Positions 34,819 through 45,821 are shown, counted from the stretch's first letter. The stretch is DNA of 64,000 nucleotides from Diphasiastrum complanatum (GCA_029204225.1 CM055108.1:1643463-1707462); one strand, 5' to 3'. The notes: generated from the letters alone by a model not told the origin. Program-made: numbers and translations.

Positions 34819-37800
34819 ATGGCATCTATAAATGCATATCTTTTGGATACTAATGAAAGGCTCAACAAAACTAACTATTCCATATGGAAAGTTAGAATGG
34901 AATCTATCATGATCATGCAAGATCTGATGGAAATTGTAAATGGTAAGGAGGGTGAACCTATTCATCCTCAAGAAAAAGCCAAATACATCAAGAGGTGCAA
35001 TGTTGCACTACATTGCATAAAAATGAATGTTGCAAATGAACTCTTAAGAGAGGTAGGAGATTGCACTTCAGCTCAAGATGCTTGGGAGACTTTGCAAAAG
35101 GTCTATGAATCCAAGAACCAAACTAGAATGTTAGCTTTGAAGAATCAAATCTATAGAAGCTATCAAAAGAAAGGAGAGAGTGCACATACTTTTGTCCTAA
35201 GAGTAAAGGAATTGAACAAAGAGCTAGCCTTTATAGGTGATCCTATCAAGGATGAAGAGCTTGTTCAACTCATATTGAATGGACTAAGCTTTGAATTTGA
35301 CAATTTGGTTCAGGGATATGTAATTATGGGTAAGCTACCCATACTTGAAGAACTCCAAGGCACACTCATGGCCGAGGAATCAAGAAGGAGCCAAATGCAA
35401 GAGAGGATGGATAGGCTTTCCATCCAAGGTGGAGATGACCAAGCTCTCTTCACCAAAGGCAAAGGCAAGTCCAAAGGCAAAGTATCAACATTCAAGAAGT
35501 CTACAAAGCTTGAGGATCAAGAAGGACCCTCAAAGGCATCTCCATCAACCACCAAAGTCAAGAAGGACAAATCAAAGGTGAAGTGCTACTATTGTAGCAA
35601 GATGGGACATTATGCCTCGGAATGCTTCAAGAGGAAGCAAGATCAAAGCCAAGCCAACATGAGCAAAGAGGAGGAGGAGGAGAGTTCACATGAGGACTCT
35701 CTCATGATGTCCATATTTTCTTCAACAAGCTTCAAAGGAGAAGATCCTTGGTGGATTGACTCGGGTGCTAGTTCACACATGACTAGTAAAAGGGAGCTTT
35801 TCTCTTCTCTCTTATCTTATGATGGACCTATAAAGTCTATCTATACAGCAAATGATGAAGCTTGTAAGATTGAAGGAGTTGGTAGCATTCCCCTTTGCTT
35901 AGGATCTTCCAAAAAGATCAACATAGAAGGTGTTTTGTACATTCCTACAATAACAAAGAATCTACTAAGTGTTGGCCAAATGGTAGACAATGGTTTCAAT
36001 GTTGACTTTGCTTCAAATGAATGTTTCATCAAGAAGAAGGGTAAGATAGTGGCTAAGGGCACTAGACTTGGCAAACTTTATAAGTTGGATGCATTTGTGG
36101 ATACTAATGTTGTCCTGTTGGCCGAGAAGAGCAAGATATCTACCTTTACTTTATGGCACAAAAGACTTGGACATGTCAACTCGGGTTCCATGGAGGCTAT
36201 GATCAAGGAGGAGTATGCTTTAGGCCTACCAAGGTCTATTGGGAAGGAAGACAAGGTTTGTGAAGCTTGTGCCTTATCCAAGGCACATAAGAAGGTGTTT
36301 CCTAACTCCATCACAAAGTCATCTCATCCTCTTGAACTCATACACTCGGATGTGCACATTGCTAGCACCAAATCTAATGGAGGTTCATCCATGTTTTTAA
36401 CCTTCATTGATGACTACTCAAGATATTGTTGGGTGTTCTTACTTTCCTTCAAGTCTCAAGTATTTGATACTTTTGTAAAGTTCAAGTTGTTTGTGGAAAA
36501 GCATCATAATCATAGCATCAAGATTCTTAGAAGTGACAATGGTGGAGAATTCATCTCCAATGAGTTCAAGGCCTTTTGTGAGGAGGAAGGGATCAAGAAA
36601 GAGACTTCTTGTCCTTACACTCCTCAACAAAATGGAGTTGCTGAAAGAAGGAATAGAACATTATGTGAATGTTCTAAGGCTTTAAGATTAGATGCTTGTT
36701 TGCCCAAATCCTTTTGGGGTGAGTCTCTTGTATGTGCAAACTACTTGATGAATAGGGTGTCTTGCAAAGCAATTGAAGGCAAAACTCCTTATGAGATGTT
36801 GTATGGAAAGAAACCCAATCTTAATCACTTGAATTTTTTGGGTGTATATGTTATGTGCATGTGCCATTGGAAACAAGAACCAAGGAGGATCCATCTTCCA
36901 CAAGAGGGATCATGCTTGGATATGCAAGCTCAAGCAAGGGCTACAAAGTCTATCTCCCATCCTTGAACAAATTTGTTGTTTCAAGGGATGTCATCTTTGA
37001 TGAACATCATATGCATATGCTTGAAGAAGGCTCAAGTGCTCCAACAATCAAGAAGAAGATGGCCGAGGAGCAAGATCTTGGTTTTGAGGAGGAGCTCATG
37101 GAGGAGCAAGCACCAAACCCACCTATCACACCAAGGAGATCTTCAAGGGCAAAAGTGGAGCCATCAAGGCTCACAATATCAAGGCAAAGGACAGCAAGTT
37201 GAGGGTATCTCATCCACTTCTTATGCTTTATCTAGTTTTGAAGAACCGTCTAATGTTGAAGATGCATTGAACTCCAAAGAATGGTATAAAGCTATGTTGG
37301 ATGAGTATGATGCCTTGATTGAGAATGAAACTTGGTTGCTTGTTGAGAGACCTCAAAGGAATGTAATAGGATGCAAGTGGGTCTTCAAGCTTAAATTGAA
37401 TGCAAATGGGAGTGTTAACAAGCATAAAGCAAGATTAGTTGCAAAAGGTTATGCTCAAGAGAGAGGGATAGACTATGAGGAAACTTTTGCACCCGTGGCC
37501 AAGATGGTCACAATAAGACTAATCATTGCACTTGCATCACATTTTGGATGGATTCTATGTCAAATGGATGTCTCTAATGCTTTCTTGAATGGTTTTTTGG
37601 AAGAGGATATCTATATGGAGCAGCCACAAGGGTTCATCAAGCATGGAATGGAGAACAAAGTATGCCATCTCCAAAGAAGCATCTATGGCTTGAAGCAAGC
37701 CTCGAGATCTTGGAATTCAAGACTACATTGCTATCTTATTTCACTTTCTTTTGTTCAAAGTGAATATGATCCCACTCTTTACATTAAGTTTGATGATGTT

Positions 37801-38760
37801 GGTATTGTACTTTTACTCATTTATGTAGATGACATCATCATTAGTGAAAATAGTGTTGATGGTATTGAAAAAATCAAGATAGATCTATCCTTAGAGTTCA
37901 AGATGGTAGGCATAGAAGTACTTAGAGGGTCTGATTTTATCTTTATAAGTCAAGTAAACTATGCTCAAAGTCTTTTGAAGAATTTTAAGATGGAAGTATG
38001 CAAAAGTGTTGACACACCAATGGAGCAAGATGTAAAAGTGCCAAATGAAGATGATGAAAGATCCTTCATGGACATCACTTTGTTTAGGCAACTTATAGGT
38101 TCCTTAATGTGGATCACTATAACTAGACCAGATCTTAGCTTTAGTGTATGTAGGTTGAGCCAATCCATGCAAAAGCCATTGAATATCCATTGGAAAAAGG
38201 CTAAGAGGATTCTAAGATACATCTCGGGTACATTGGATTTTGGGATTCTATATAGAGGAGATGTGATTAACCTTCATGCATTTAGTGATTCAGATTTTGC
38301 AGGGGACAAGAGGGATAGGAAATCAACAAGTGCCTATTCAACTTTCATAGGAGAAGGTGTGGTTTCATGGCTTTCAAAAAAGCAAGAAACTATATCTCTA
38401 TCTTCAACCAAGGCCGAGTACAAAGCTTTGACAACCACTACAAAGGAGGTACTTTGGATCAAGAGATTATTGGTGGAACTAAAGATCATGGATTCAGAGG
38501 AGGCACCAATTATCTACAATGACAATATATCAGCCCAACACCTTGCATCTAACCCAATCTTCCATGCAAGATCTAAGCACATTGAGATATGCCATCACGT
38601 TGTGAGAGAAATGGTGCAAGCCAAGGAGATTGCTTTGGAGCATGTTCCAAGCAATGAATGTGTAGCTGATCTACTTACTAAACCACTTCAAAAGACACCT
38701 TTTATGAAGTTCAGATCATCACTTGGAGTGATTAGTAAAGCAATGATTGAACCAAGCTAG
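34819..38760 (+). pseudogene. Copia-A2 gag-pol with two compensating frameshifts
   Basis: The frame from 34819 encodes Gag (knuckle C256, C259, H264, C269), protease (WWIDSGASS, Asp 314) and integrase (D511, D573, E609, with exact 35-residue spacing). Near 36832 one base is lost and the frame changes. Near 37174 one base is gained and the original frame returns, so the roughly 340 nt between are read in a different frame. RT follows with YVDD at about 37822-37833, but about ten residues between EFKM and VGIEV are missing compared with copia-A1. RNase H carries SLSSTKAEY, where copia-A1 has SEAEY. The frame ends EPS at 38760. The indels lie in the linker between integrase and RT; integrase is intact, but a full Pol cannot be made. 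Confidence 0.93.
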
Positions 38761-38763
38761 ATA

Positions 38764-38774
38764 GTGAGGAGGAG
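38764..38774 (+). promoter_or_regulatory. Polypurine tract of copia-A2
   Basis: GTGAGGAGGAG directly precedes the 3' LTR start TGTTAAAA. Confidence 0.85.
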
Positions 38775-39456
38775 TGTTAAAAATTCACAATTCTAGCTTG
38801 ACTAGTTTTGGTCATATGACTTGTAAATAGTTAGATGGTCATGATGTGGCTTGTCACACGTGCCAAATAGCATAGAATTCCATTCATAAGGATGTTCTCA
38901 AGTAGACCTAAGTGTTAGAACCTTTGGAATGAGTCCAAATTATGCTTAGATACAAGGGAGAAAAAATAGGAGCTATTTTTGGTAATTTTTGCATTGTTGA
39001 GGGATCTCCAAGATTCCAACCCTAACTTGGTAGGGATGAAAGATCCACCAAAATTAGCATTAGGGATAGGTTTAGGGCTACTCATACCTGCCCAAAACCG
39101 TGATGGATCATGTATATATAGGTGATGATATCTCACCAAAATCAATCAAGCAATTTCATGTTTTTTCTCTCATAATGGTGCAATTGCTCTCTATGTTCAT
39201 AATTGTTTGAGTACTTGTGATTACTAATGATTATAGGATTGAATGTAGGTCTGGTGTACAGTACTCAGACTGTGGGAGGCCGTACTTTCACACGTGTGAA
39301 GCCTTCTTCAAGGATTTGGGCCATTTAGTGAGGTTCAAGCATAGATTTTTGATGGATTTTGATGGTTCAACTTGTGCTAATCTTATGAAATCATAATCTA
39401 TTGTTTCCCTCATCATTTCAAGTGTTTTAGGATCCTTATTTGCTGTAATTTTTACA
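38775..39456 (+). repeat. 3' LTR of copia-A2
   Basis: 682 bp, matching 33326-34007 except for two substitutions that I saw. The palindrome is at 39287-39300. TTACG follows at 39457-39461. Confidence 0.96.
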
Positions 39457-39839
39457 TTACGTATGGTATGCATCCTATTTTGTCTATTGAATTTGAGGTG
39501 AAAATTTTTTGTATTCAAGCTCAACGATCAGATGAAGACTGTATTAACGAAAGGTTGACCAATATTGAAGAACTAGCTGAAGCTCGTGAGAAATCACAAA
39601 AATTAACGGAGGAAATCCAGGAACAAAGGAAGAAGAAGTATGACAATCGTATTAAGCAATGTGATATTAAAACTGAGGACTTTGCACTGATATATGACAA
39701 TCGACATCAAAAGTTCTTCGAAAAACTCCACATGCGATGGCTTGGACCTTATAAAGTCATAGAGGTGTTTGACAATGGTTTAGTACAACTTCAATCACTT
39801 GAAGGTGAACTGTTACCTACACGTATTAATGGGTCTTGA
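39457..39839 (+). pseudogene. Gypsy-2 integrase, C-terminal part
   Basis: After the TTACG duplication the interrupted integrase resumes in frame with GMHPILSIEFEV. It continues through a charged helix (EEIQEQRKKKYDNRIKQ) and the C-terminal domain (FEKLHMRWLGPYKVIEVFDN, GLVQLQSLEGELLPTRINGS) to TGA at 39837-39839. LGPYKVIEVF.NG..QL is the typical GPY/F-type integrase end of gypsy elements. No chromodomain follows. Confidence 0.9.
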
Positions 39840-40549
39840 CTGAAGAAATACTACCTTTGACCAATTTTTTTTTTTTTAATTCTTATTCTTTTCTAGTATT
39901 TTTTTAGAATTGATCGCAAATTTTTATTTATCTTTTCTAATATTTTGCGCGACTTTTCTTTTATATTATCTAGAATTTTGCGTGAAACTTTCTACCACCT
40001 TCCAACATTTTTCAGAATGTTTCGTGAAATTTTTGAGAATTTTTTTTGACTTCTCTCAATCTTTCAAGATTTTTTTCAAAGTCGAAAACTTTTTGCGACA
40101 CTCAATTTGTTAATCAAAACATGTTTTAAATTTCGTAGAACGTTTTTGAGAATTTTTCTAGAATCTTTTCTAGTATTTTTCTCCAATTTTTCGAGAAATT
40201 TTCTAGCTTTTGAGAGATTGTTATAATTTTTCATTTTTTGAGAATATTTCGAGAAATTTTCTAGTATCTTACTAAAATTTTCGAGAATTTCTGTATCATT
40301 TTCTAGTATCCTGTGAGAAGTTTTCGCGAATCTTTCTTACATATTTTCGAGAATCTCTCACCCTACTTTTTGTATTTCTCCATTAAAAATGATGGCCACG
40401 TGATCATTATTCACACGTGTGTACGCGTACATATCAAAACATATATTGTTTTTTCTTAATTTATTTCTTTTCACAAATGGTCTTCTGTCATTAAAGATCG
40501 ATCTGTCAAATCATAGTTTCAAACTCTGAGCCATGCACGTCCTCCATAA
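39840..40549 (+). repeat. T-rich spacer with degenerate GAGAATTTT-type repeats
   Basis: From about 39860 to 40370 short related strings recur irregularly (CGAGAATTTT, TTTTCTAGTAT, TCGAGAAATTTTCTAG). They are not in register, so this is a patchwork of short repeats rather than a clean tandem array. It sits between integrase and the extra ORF, the same place as the repeat-bearing spacer of gypsy-1. Confidence 0.6.
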
Positions 40550-40749
40550 ATGGAAATGACAGATGTCATGTCACATGCCATGTCATCATCCCTTCCGCAC
40601 CGCTACTGCATATCAGAGTTATTTTTCATTTTTCTTCCTTACACTTTCTGCCTACGAGTTTATGCTTTCCTGTGTTCATTCTCTTTGCGATCAAAACACT
40701 CTCATACAAACTATTGCGATCTACAAAACTGTCGTCAAACATTTGACCA

Positions 40750-41595
40750 ATGGCTTCCGGATCGAGTTCAAATTCTACTATCATTTGGAATGCACGCGTA
40801 GGAATCTGCCTGACATCCATCCAGTCCTTTTTGGATCGATGCAGATTGGGTAATCTGAAAGTGGACTCTTCCATAATCTTGTCAGACGTCAGTACTAAAT
40901 TTGTGAACTCTATCCATTCAGTTTCTGAGGTGGACTTCAAAGTTCACGTACGAGGCAAATTCTTCACTATCTCTAAAGACATGTTCTGCACCGCCCTCGG
41001 ATTACCAGTGGATGAGAAGATGGTTTGGACAAATAAAGATTCAGTGGATGAAACGGCCTACTTCCTAAGCAACTGTTTCGTACCCACGAAGGGGTACAAA
41101 ATCTCCATGATTCAAAATACAGCATTTAAGTTGTTCTGTAAATAAGCGAACCAGGCAATATTTTTGACGGATGCGGATGCCACAATTTCAATTCAAAATT
41201 TTGGTTATATATTGGACACATTAGCAGGTAAACCAGTTTGCTTTGACGTTATTACTTACAAGGCTTTTTTGCATTGGATTAAACATCAAAAGTTTTCTGG
41301 AGTTGGAGACCATGTTTCTCGACTGTGCGCTCATTTTGAAATTTTGACTGAACAAGAGAAAACCATGCTGACGGGAAGGTTGTTGGCTCGAAAGCCAATT
41401 GATCTTTCCAGTCTCCTCACTGTTTCCAACCCCACTATATCAGATGCTGCACCAGCAATCGAAGTAGCAACTACCACTGCTATGGACATTGATGCTGCAC
41501 AATCCCAATCAGATACAGTTCCAGCTGTGGCCATGGATACTGATGTTGTTGCTGCTGCTGATTCTTCAAAACCACCATCTGCTTCCACATCCTAG
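40750..41595 (+). pseudogene. Extra gypsy-2 ORF: N-terminal globular domain and linker
   Basis: An ATG at 40750 opens MASGSSSNSTIIWNARVGIC and a well-ordered sequence (SVSEVDFKVHVRGKFFTISK, DMFCTALGLPVDEKMVW). It stops at 41145, then resumes from 41164 in another frame (DADATISIQNFGYILDTLAG, FDVITYKAFLHWIKHQKFSG, FEILTEQEKTMLTGRLLARK). It leads into an Ala/Thr/Asp-rich linker with AMDIDAAQ and AMDTDVVAA. One stop plus one shift near 41145-41164 separate the halves. The fold is not recognised by eye; it resembles extra ORFs known downstream of pol in some plant gypsy elements. It follows integrase on the same strand. Confidence 0.6.
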
Positions 41596-42453
41596 AAGCA
41601 GCAAAGTGCATCCACCTATGATGATGATGCAATCCAGTCTGACACATCAGACAAAGGATGAATAACTGTTGAAGATGACATTGGGGCACATATTGAAGAT
41701 GAAGACGAACCAGACAACCATCCCCAGTGGTTTCGCACCATGACAGAGAAAGCCAAAAATCTAGTGGCTGAAGTGTATGAGTTGGACAAGTACCACCAAA
41801 AAATCACCATGGAATTTATCAACTCAGAAAGGAGATGCCAAGAGGATCTAAAGGCATTCTATGAGAAGATCAATTTGCTCAAATCAGACAACATGAAGCT
41901 GATTGAACAAAAACGTTCTCTCAAAACACAGCTTCAGAATCTAATAAACGAAGCTGATTCTTTGAAAAAGATGAATAAGCCGATTGAGGCCAAGTCTGAC
42001 AATTTTCAGACTCAAAATAATTCTTTGAAGCAACAACTTCTGGCTGTGAATCAACATAATGTCACTCTCCAAAAATATTTGTAGGAGGAGCACATGACGC
42101 GAATAAAGGAAGAAGCTGCTCTATCTTTGTGTAGCAATGCAGGGTCAGTCACAGTCAACCTCACAAAGCTAAACCAGCTCCAAGGCCAGATGCTCAAAAA
42201 TTTTCGAGTCGAGTTCTTGCAACCACTCAAGGAATCAAAGGCACTTATCGAGGAAGAGTTGGCTGAGCTGAAGGAGTTCTCGAGTGAAGCCACCCCATCT
42301 TGCAGCGGGCCCGATTCACACGAAGAATATCTTCAAGCCCTGTTGTGCACTGATGACCTTACACAGCAACATCAAGATGTGCCATCCTGTTTTGGAGCCT
42401 CAGACCATTCAGAATATTTGGAGGCTGTTGCAAATCTCGACAAGCTCGAATAG
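41596..42453 (+). pseudogene. Extra gypsy-2 ORF: coiled-coil part
   Basis: After the linker, 41740-42084 encodes a long heptad-rich coiled coil (KNLVAEVYELDKYHQKITME, FYEKINLLKSDNMKLIEQKR, LKTQLQNLINEADSLKKM, LKQQLLAVNQHNVTLQKYL). A TAG interrupts, and 42094-42453 continues with more helix (LKESKALIEEELAELKEF) and two similar Ser/His/Glu motifs (DSHEEYLQALL and DHSEYLEAVAN). A role in multimerisation or trafficking is possible but unproven. The layout matches the broken extra ORF of gypsy-1 (globular part, acidic linker with MD-T/I-D, coiled coil). Confidence 0.6.
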
Positions 42454-42480
42454 GAGCTATCAAATCTCAGGCAGTAATCA

Positions 42481-42734
42481 GTACTACTCTGATAACATCT
42501 CATTTGTAGAACGCATTTCGTTCAATTTGATAGAGGCCAGATTGTTGTTTTGAAATTATCAACACAACACACCCCAAATATAAGTAATATTGGTTACTTT
42601 TTAATGTCTGTCGACAACCAAAATAACACTTGAAACCATTTGTCATAAATTGTACCAAATACATAACTTTCTAATGTTGTCCTATGTGAAAACGACACTA
42701 TTTACTACAAAATCTATATTAACCTTGTTGGTAT
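42481..42734. other. Unassigned DNA after gypsy-2
   Basis: AT-rich, with no LTR or PPT recognised. The gypsy-2 3' LTR seems to be missing. Confidence 0.4.
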
Positions 42735-43110
42735 AGTACGACAACAATCATGATGGATCCATTAATAAGTACAAAGCAAGGCTTGTAGCAAAAATATTCT
42801 TGCAAACTAAAGGCATAGATTATGCTAAATCTTTTTTTCCTATTGCTAAGCTTGTCACCATAAGATTGATTATTTGTCTTGCTACTTCTTTCAAATGGGA
42901 GCTTTTCCAACTTGATGTGACTTATGCTTTCTTAAATGGATTCTTGGAAGAAGAGATCTACATGTGGCGATCCGAAATTCATCAAGGAAGGGGATGAAGA
43001 CAAAGTTTGTCTCTTGAAGAAGAGTCTTTATGGACTTAAGCAAGCACTAGAGCTTGGTACTCTAGGTTACATATCTATCTCAGTTCTATTGGTTTTGTGA
43101 TAAGATATTA
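42735..43110 (+). pseudogene. Copia RT fragment
   Basis: The frame reads KYKARLVAK, then KGIDYAKSFFPIAKLVTIRL and WELFQLDVTYAFLNGFLEEE, the N-terminal half of a copia RT related to copia-A. A shift follows EEEIYM, after which LYGLKQA-like sequence continues in another frame to about 43090. Both ends are cut. Confidence 0.85.
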
Positions 43111-43549
43111 TACAACAGTGCGGGGCGACATATTCGAACTATACAGGTTAACCATTGATACAGAGATGCTGCTCGAATTCGGGTGTGAAGCACGGGTGGT
43201 TAGCTGCCAGTGCGGGATAGCTGCCGATCGTTTAGCTATAAGGGCTGTCAACCAAAAAGTGGTGGGGCATGACTGAGGCAATGTGCTGCTTAATGGTGAA
43301 AGCACGGATAGTTGGAAGGGTGTCCTATGTGGGCTGATTCCGTGATCGATTTGCATGGGTGCGGCCAGGCAAAGGTCGGTTGGTAGGACCATCTCAAAGG
43401 GGGACCTTGTCTTTGTTACTTGTTAGTAAACCTGCCTGAGTGTCTTACTTGTATGTATTTGTGGTGAGTCTTAGTACTCGTGCTTTGCCTGGTTTGCATG
43501 ATTGCTTGTGATACAAGGAGCTGATGGCTCGAGAAGTCATAGACGTCCG
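43111..43549. other. GC-richer unassigned island
   Basis: The composition is visibly more GC-rich than its surroundings (for example GTGCGGGGCGACATATTCG). A minus-strand ORF at 43392-43108 (94 codons) has no family I recognise. It may be part of another LTR or a foreign segment trapped between two copia remnants. Confidence 0.35.
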
Positions 43550-44645
43550 TGTTCTGATCAGAGTGAGGGAACAAATATTATCAAACAGCAATAAAGTGCA
43601 TTCAATCACAACAAGCATTCATCTACATTATACACAGATAGAAAAGCATGTTGCTGCTAGATTACACTGAAGCACAATAGAATAGCAATTACAACCAGAA
43701 TGACGGCATAACTGGGAGGCTCAAAGTCATTCGTCTCATGGACAAAACGTCTCAAGTAACCTATGTTGGGATGATCTATTTATGGATTGCATCCATATAT
43801 TAACTACATTGAATGTTTGTCACCTAATTGGGTAAGCCATTGTACTTGGAAGTATACGGCGTTTGTGACAACTATACATAGTGTATATTGTCAATGAACT
43901 AGGAATGCTGATGCAGACAAGGACGTTGCAGATTCTCTCACTTCGCATTTTACGTGAAGTGGTTTTTCTCACTTCGCAAATTTTGGGAAGTGGCTTGGAA
44001 CGTTCCTTGTTCAAAATAGACGACCTTCAGCATTTTCTCTCTCTTTGGGATTTTGCGAAAAAGTCGAAGGTGCCCTAAAACAGTTCAACTCTGAAAAGTA
44101 GATGACCTTCGGGAATTTTCTCTCTCTTCGCATTTTGCGAAAAAGACGAAGGTGTTAAAAATAGTTGAACTTTTGAACTATGCACAACTTGACTTTTTCA
44201 AAATAATTGAATGGAAGAAGCCGAAGGTAAGTTCACAATTTTTGAGCAAGTGCGAAAAATGTGAACTGTGCGACACTTAGTGTGTTTCTGCTAACTGTTG
44301 AAAAAGTAATGTATTTCTGAGACTTGTTCTAAATGCAAGTTTGTGGAAGTCCTTGAAGATGGCCAAGTCTTCAATGACTTCAAATTATTAAACTTAACAT
44401 TTAAAATTGAAATTATGATAGAATTGGTTACCCTTTGTTGGAGATCAACCGGAAGCCCATTGTAAACATTCTTGAAATAAATTGGTTGTCTAAGTTTGTG
44501 ATTCCTGCAGGTATCAGATGAGCAGACATAGAACCAAAGTTGGTTCACCTTACCCTAGATCAATAATTAATAAACGTGTAGGAAGAATCATGAAATAGAA
44601 ATTAGTCATTCACCAAGGAGACAACTGTGGGCTTAATTTCCAATA
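43550..44645 (-). repeat. 3' LTR of copia-C copy 1
   Basis: The right edge is set by the polypurine tract beside it (minus AAGGGGGAC). The plus strand ends TTTCCAATA where canonical AACA is expected, so one base is mutated. The left edge (TGTTCTGATC at 43550) is a proposal. It aligns with 52280-53274 and partly with 54585-55077. It contains two tandem units of about 82 bp (44020-44180), each an imperfect inverted repeat of ACCTTC and GAAGGT. Confidence 0.75.
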
Positions 44646-45478
44646 GTCCCCCTTAAGGTCACGGTTGGTGCCTTGGTATCTTCGTCAGGTTCAGCATGTT
44701 GAAGGACTTCTGATGCTTGATCCTAGGAAGCGCTTTGGTGAAGATGTCTACGACCATTTCTGTTGTGGAACAGTATTGAGGAATCACTTAACTTGAGGAG
44801 ACTTTCTCTCGAATGAAATAATACTGGATTTCTATGTGCTTGGATTTGCCATGAAATCTGGGATTCAGTGACAGTGAAATATAGCTCAAGTTGTTACACA
44901 GAATGGTGGTAGCATTGAATTGAGTGTGATGTAAGTCGTGAAGTAAAAACTTGATCCATACAGCTTCTTTTGAAGCTTGACATGCTGCGATGTACTCTGT
45001 CTCGGTCGAAGAAAGCGCAACTGATTTATGTTTCCTTGATTCCACGAAATCGGCCCCCCTGCTAGATAGAAACAGAACCCGGAGATAGATTTTCTGGTAG
45101 AGACTGTTCCTCCCCAATCTGAGTCGGAATAGTCTCACAGGACGAGTGGGTCGATAACATTTTGATCATAACATAAAATGTGATCTAAACTTCCTTGAAT
45201 ATATCTCATCACAATCTTTAATGCTTTCCAATGAGAGATCCTTGGATTTGACATGAATTGATTTAACGTGCTTATAGTGTATGCTAAATCTGGTCTAGTG
45301 CACAACATTGCATACATCAAAGATCCTATTAGTGAATGATAAGGGTACTTCGCTATGTCGAGTACTTCACTATCAAAATCAGCACAAGTAAGTTTAGTCA
45401 ATACCATACTTGGATCCATTGAAGTATTTATTGGTTTGCAATCAGACATATGAAAATTTTCTAAACTGCCTTTTAGAT
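44646..45478 (-). pseudogene. Copia-C copy 1, RNase H and RT end
   Basis: Reading leftwards from 45478: FHMSDCKPINTSMDP, KYPYHSLIGSLMYAMLCTRP, SHWKALKIVMRYIQGSLDH, then (45138-44788) RNase H with KSVALSSTETEYIAACQASK, ILCNNLSYISLSLNPRFHG and KHIEIQYYFIREK. The usual CDN reads CNN, so a catalytic Asp is replaced. The same change is seen in copy 2. The block is cut at 45478 by copia-B and resumes at 49439. Confidence 0.88.
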
Positions 45479-45807
45479 AAACAAGTAGAAGATATTTTGT
45501 AATAAACCTATAAACTATGGATAGGAAGTTAGTTAAGAAAAAAAAAATCTTCATTCGAAAACGTCTTCTGATTTTTTCGAGTTTCTGTAACCAACGTTAT
45601 CACGCTCAACTAGCTGAAGTTATTACTTCAAGGAATGGTACTCATTTTTTTAATATTAATCAGTGCAATTTTAGTTCTACTACTGTATCGTTTCATTGTG
45701 CATCTGTGAATCATTCATTTTTTAACAATCTGATTTTAACTGTGGCGCTTCTGATCCTACACCAAGCTTGTTCATCAGCTTTCGCTCATTTTCACTGATT
45801 TATGATA
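45479..45807 (+). repeat. 5' LTR of plus-strand copia-B, truncated
   Basis: It aligns with 48766-49093 (for example CTTCTGATTTTTT and TTATCACGCTCAAC) and ends TTATGATA just before the PBS, where TTATGACA is seen in the 3' LTR. The first about 325 bp of the LTR are missing at the junction with copia-C. Confidence 0.85.
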
Positions 45808-45821
45808 TGGTATCAGAGCGG
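45808..45821 (+). promoter_or_regulatory. Primer-binding site (initiator tRNA-Met)
   Basis: TGGTATCAGAGCGG directly follows the LTR end; the first 12 bases match initiator tRNA-Met. Confidence 0.92.

Larger units (their letters stand above)
33326..39456 (+). mobile_element. Nested Ty1/copia retrotransposon copia-A2
   Basis: A 6131-bp element with two 682-bp LTRs, a tRNA-Met PBS (34008-34020), gag-pol and PPT. It is inserted in the gypsy-2 integrase with a perfect TTACG target duplication. I saw only two differences between the LTRs (near 33427 and 33629 against 38876 and 39078), so it is young. The coding region has two single-base frameshifts and a small in-frame RT deletion, so it is probably not autonomous. 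Confidence 0.97.
30381..42480 (+). mobile_element. Ty3/gypsy retrotransposon gypsy-2, split by nested copia-A2
   Basis: On the plus strand the order is gag remnant, protease (30789-31343), acidic linker, RNase H (31890-32420), integrase (32430-33325, resuming at 39457-39839), T-rich spacer and an extra coiled-coil ORF (40750-42453). The RT fingers and palm are missing. Copia-A2 (33326-39456) sits inside the integrase. The gypsy order and the extra post-integrase ORF match gypsy-1 in layout, but sequence similarity is modest, so it is a separate family or an old split. LTRs were not found at either end, so the limits given are those of recognisable coding sequence. Confidence 0.88.

Noticed and set aside
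42481-42734. 3' LTR of gypsy-2
   Set aside because: No polypurine tract or TG start follows the extra ORF, and nothing matches the region ahead of gag.
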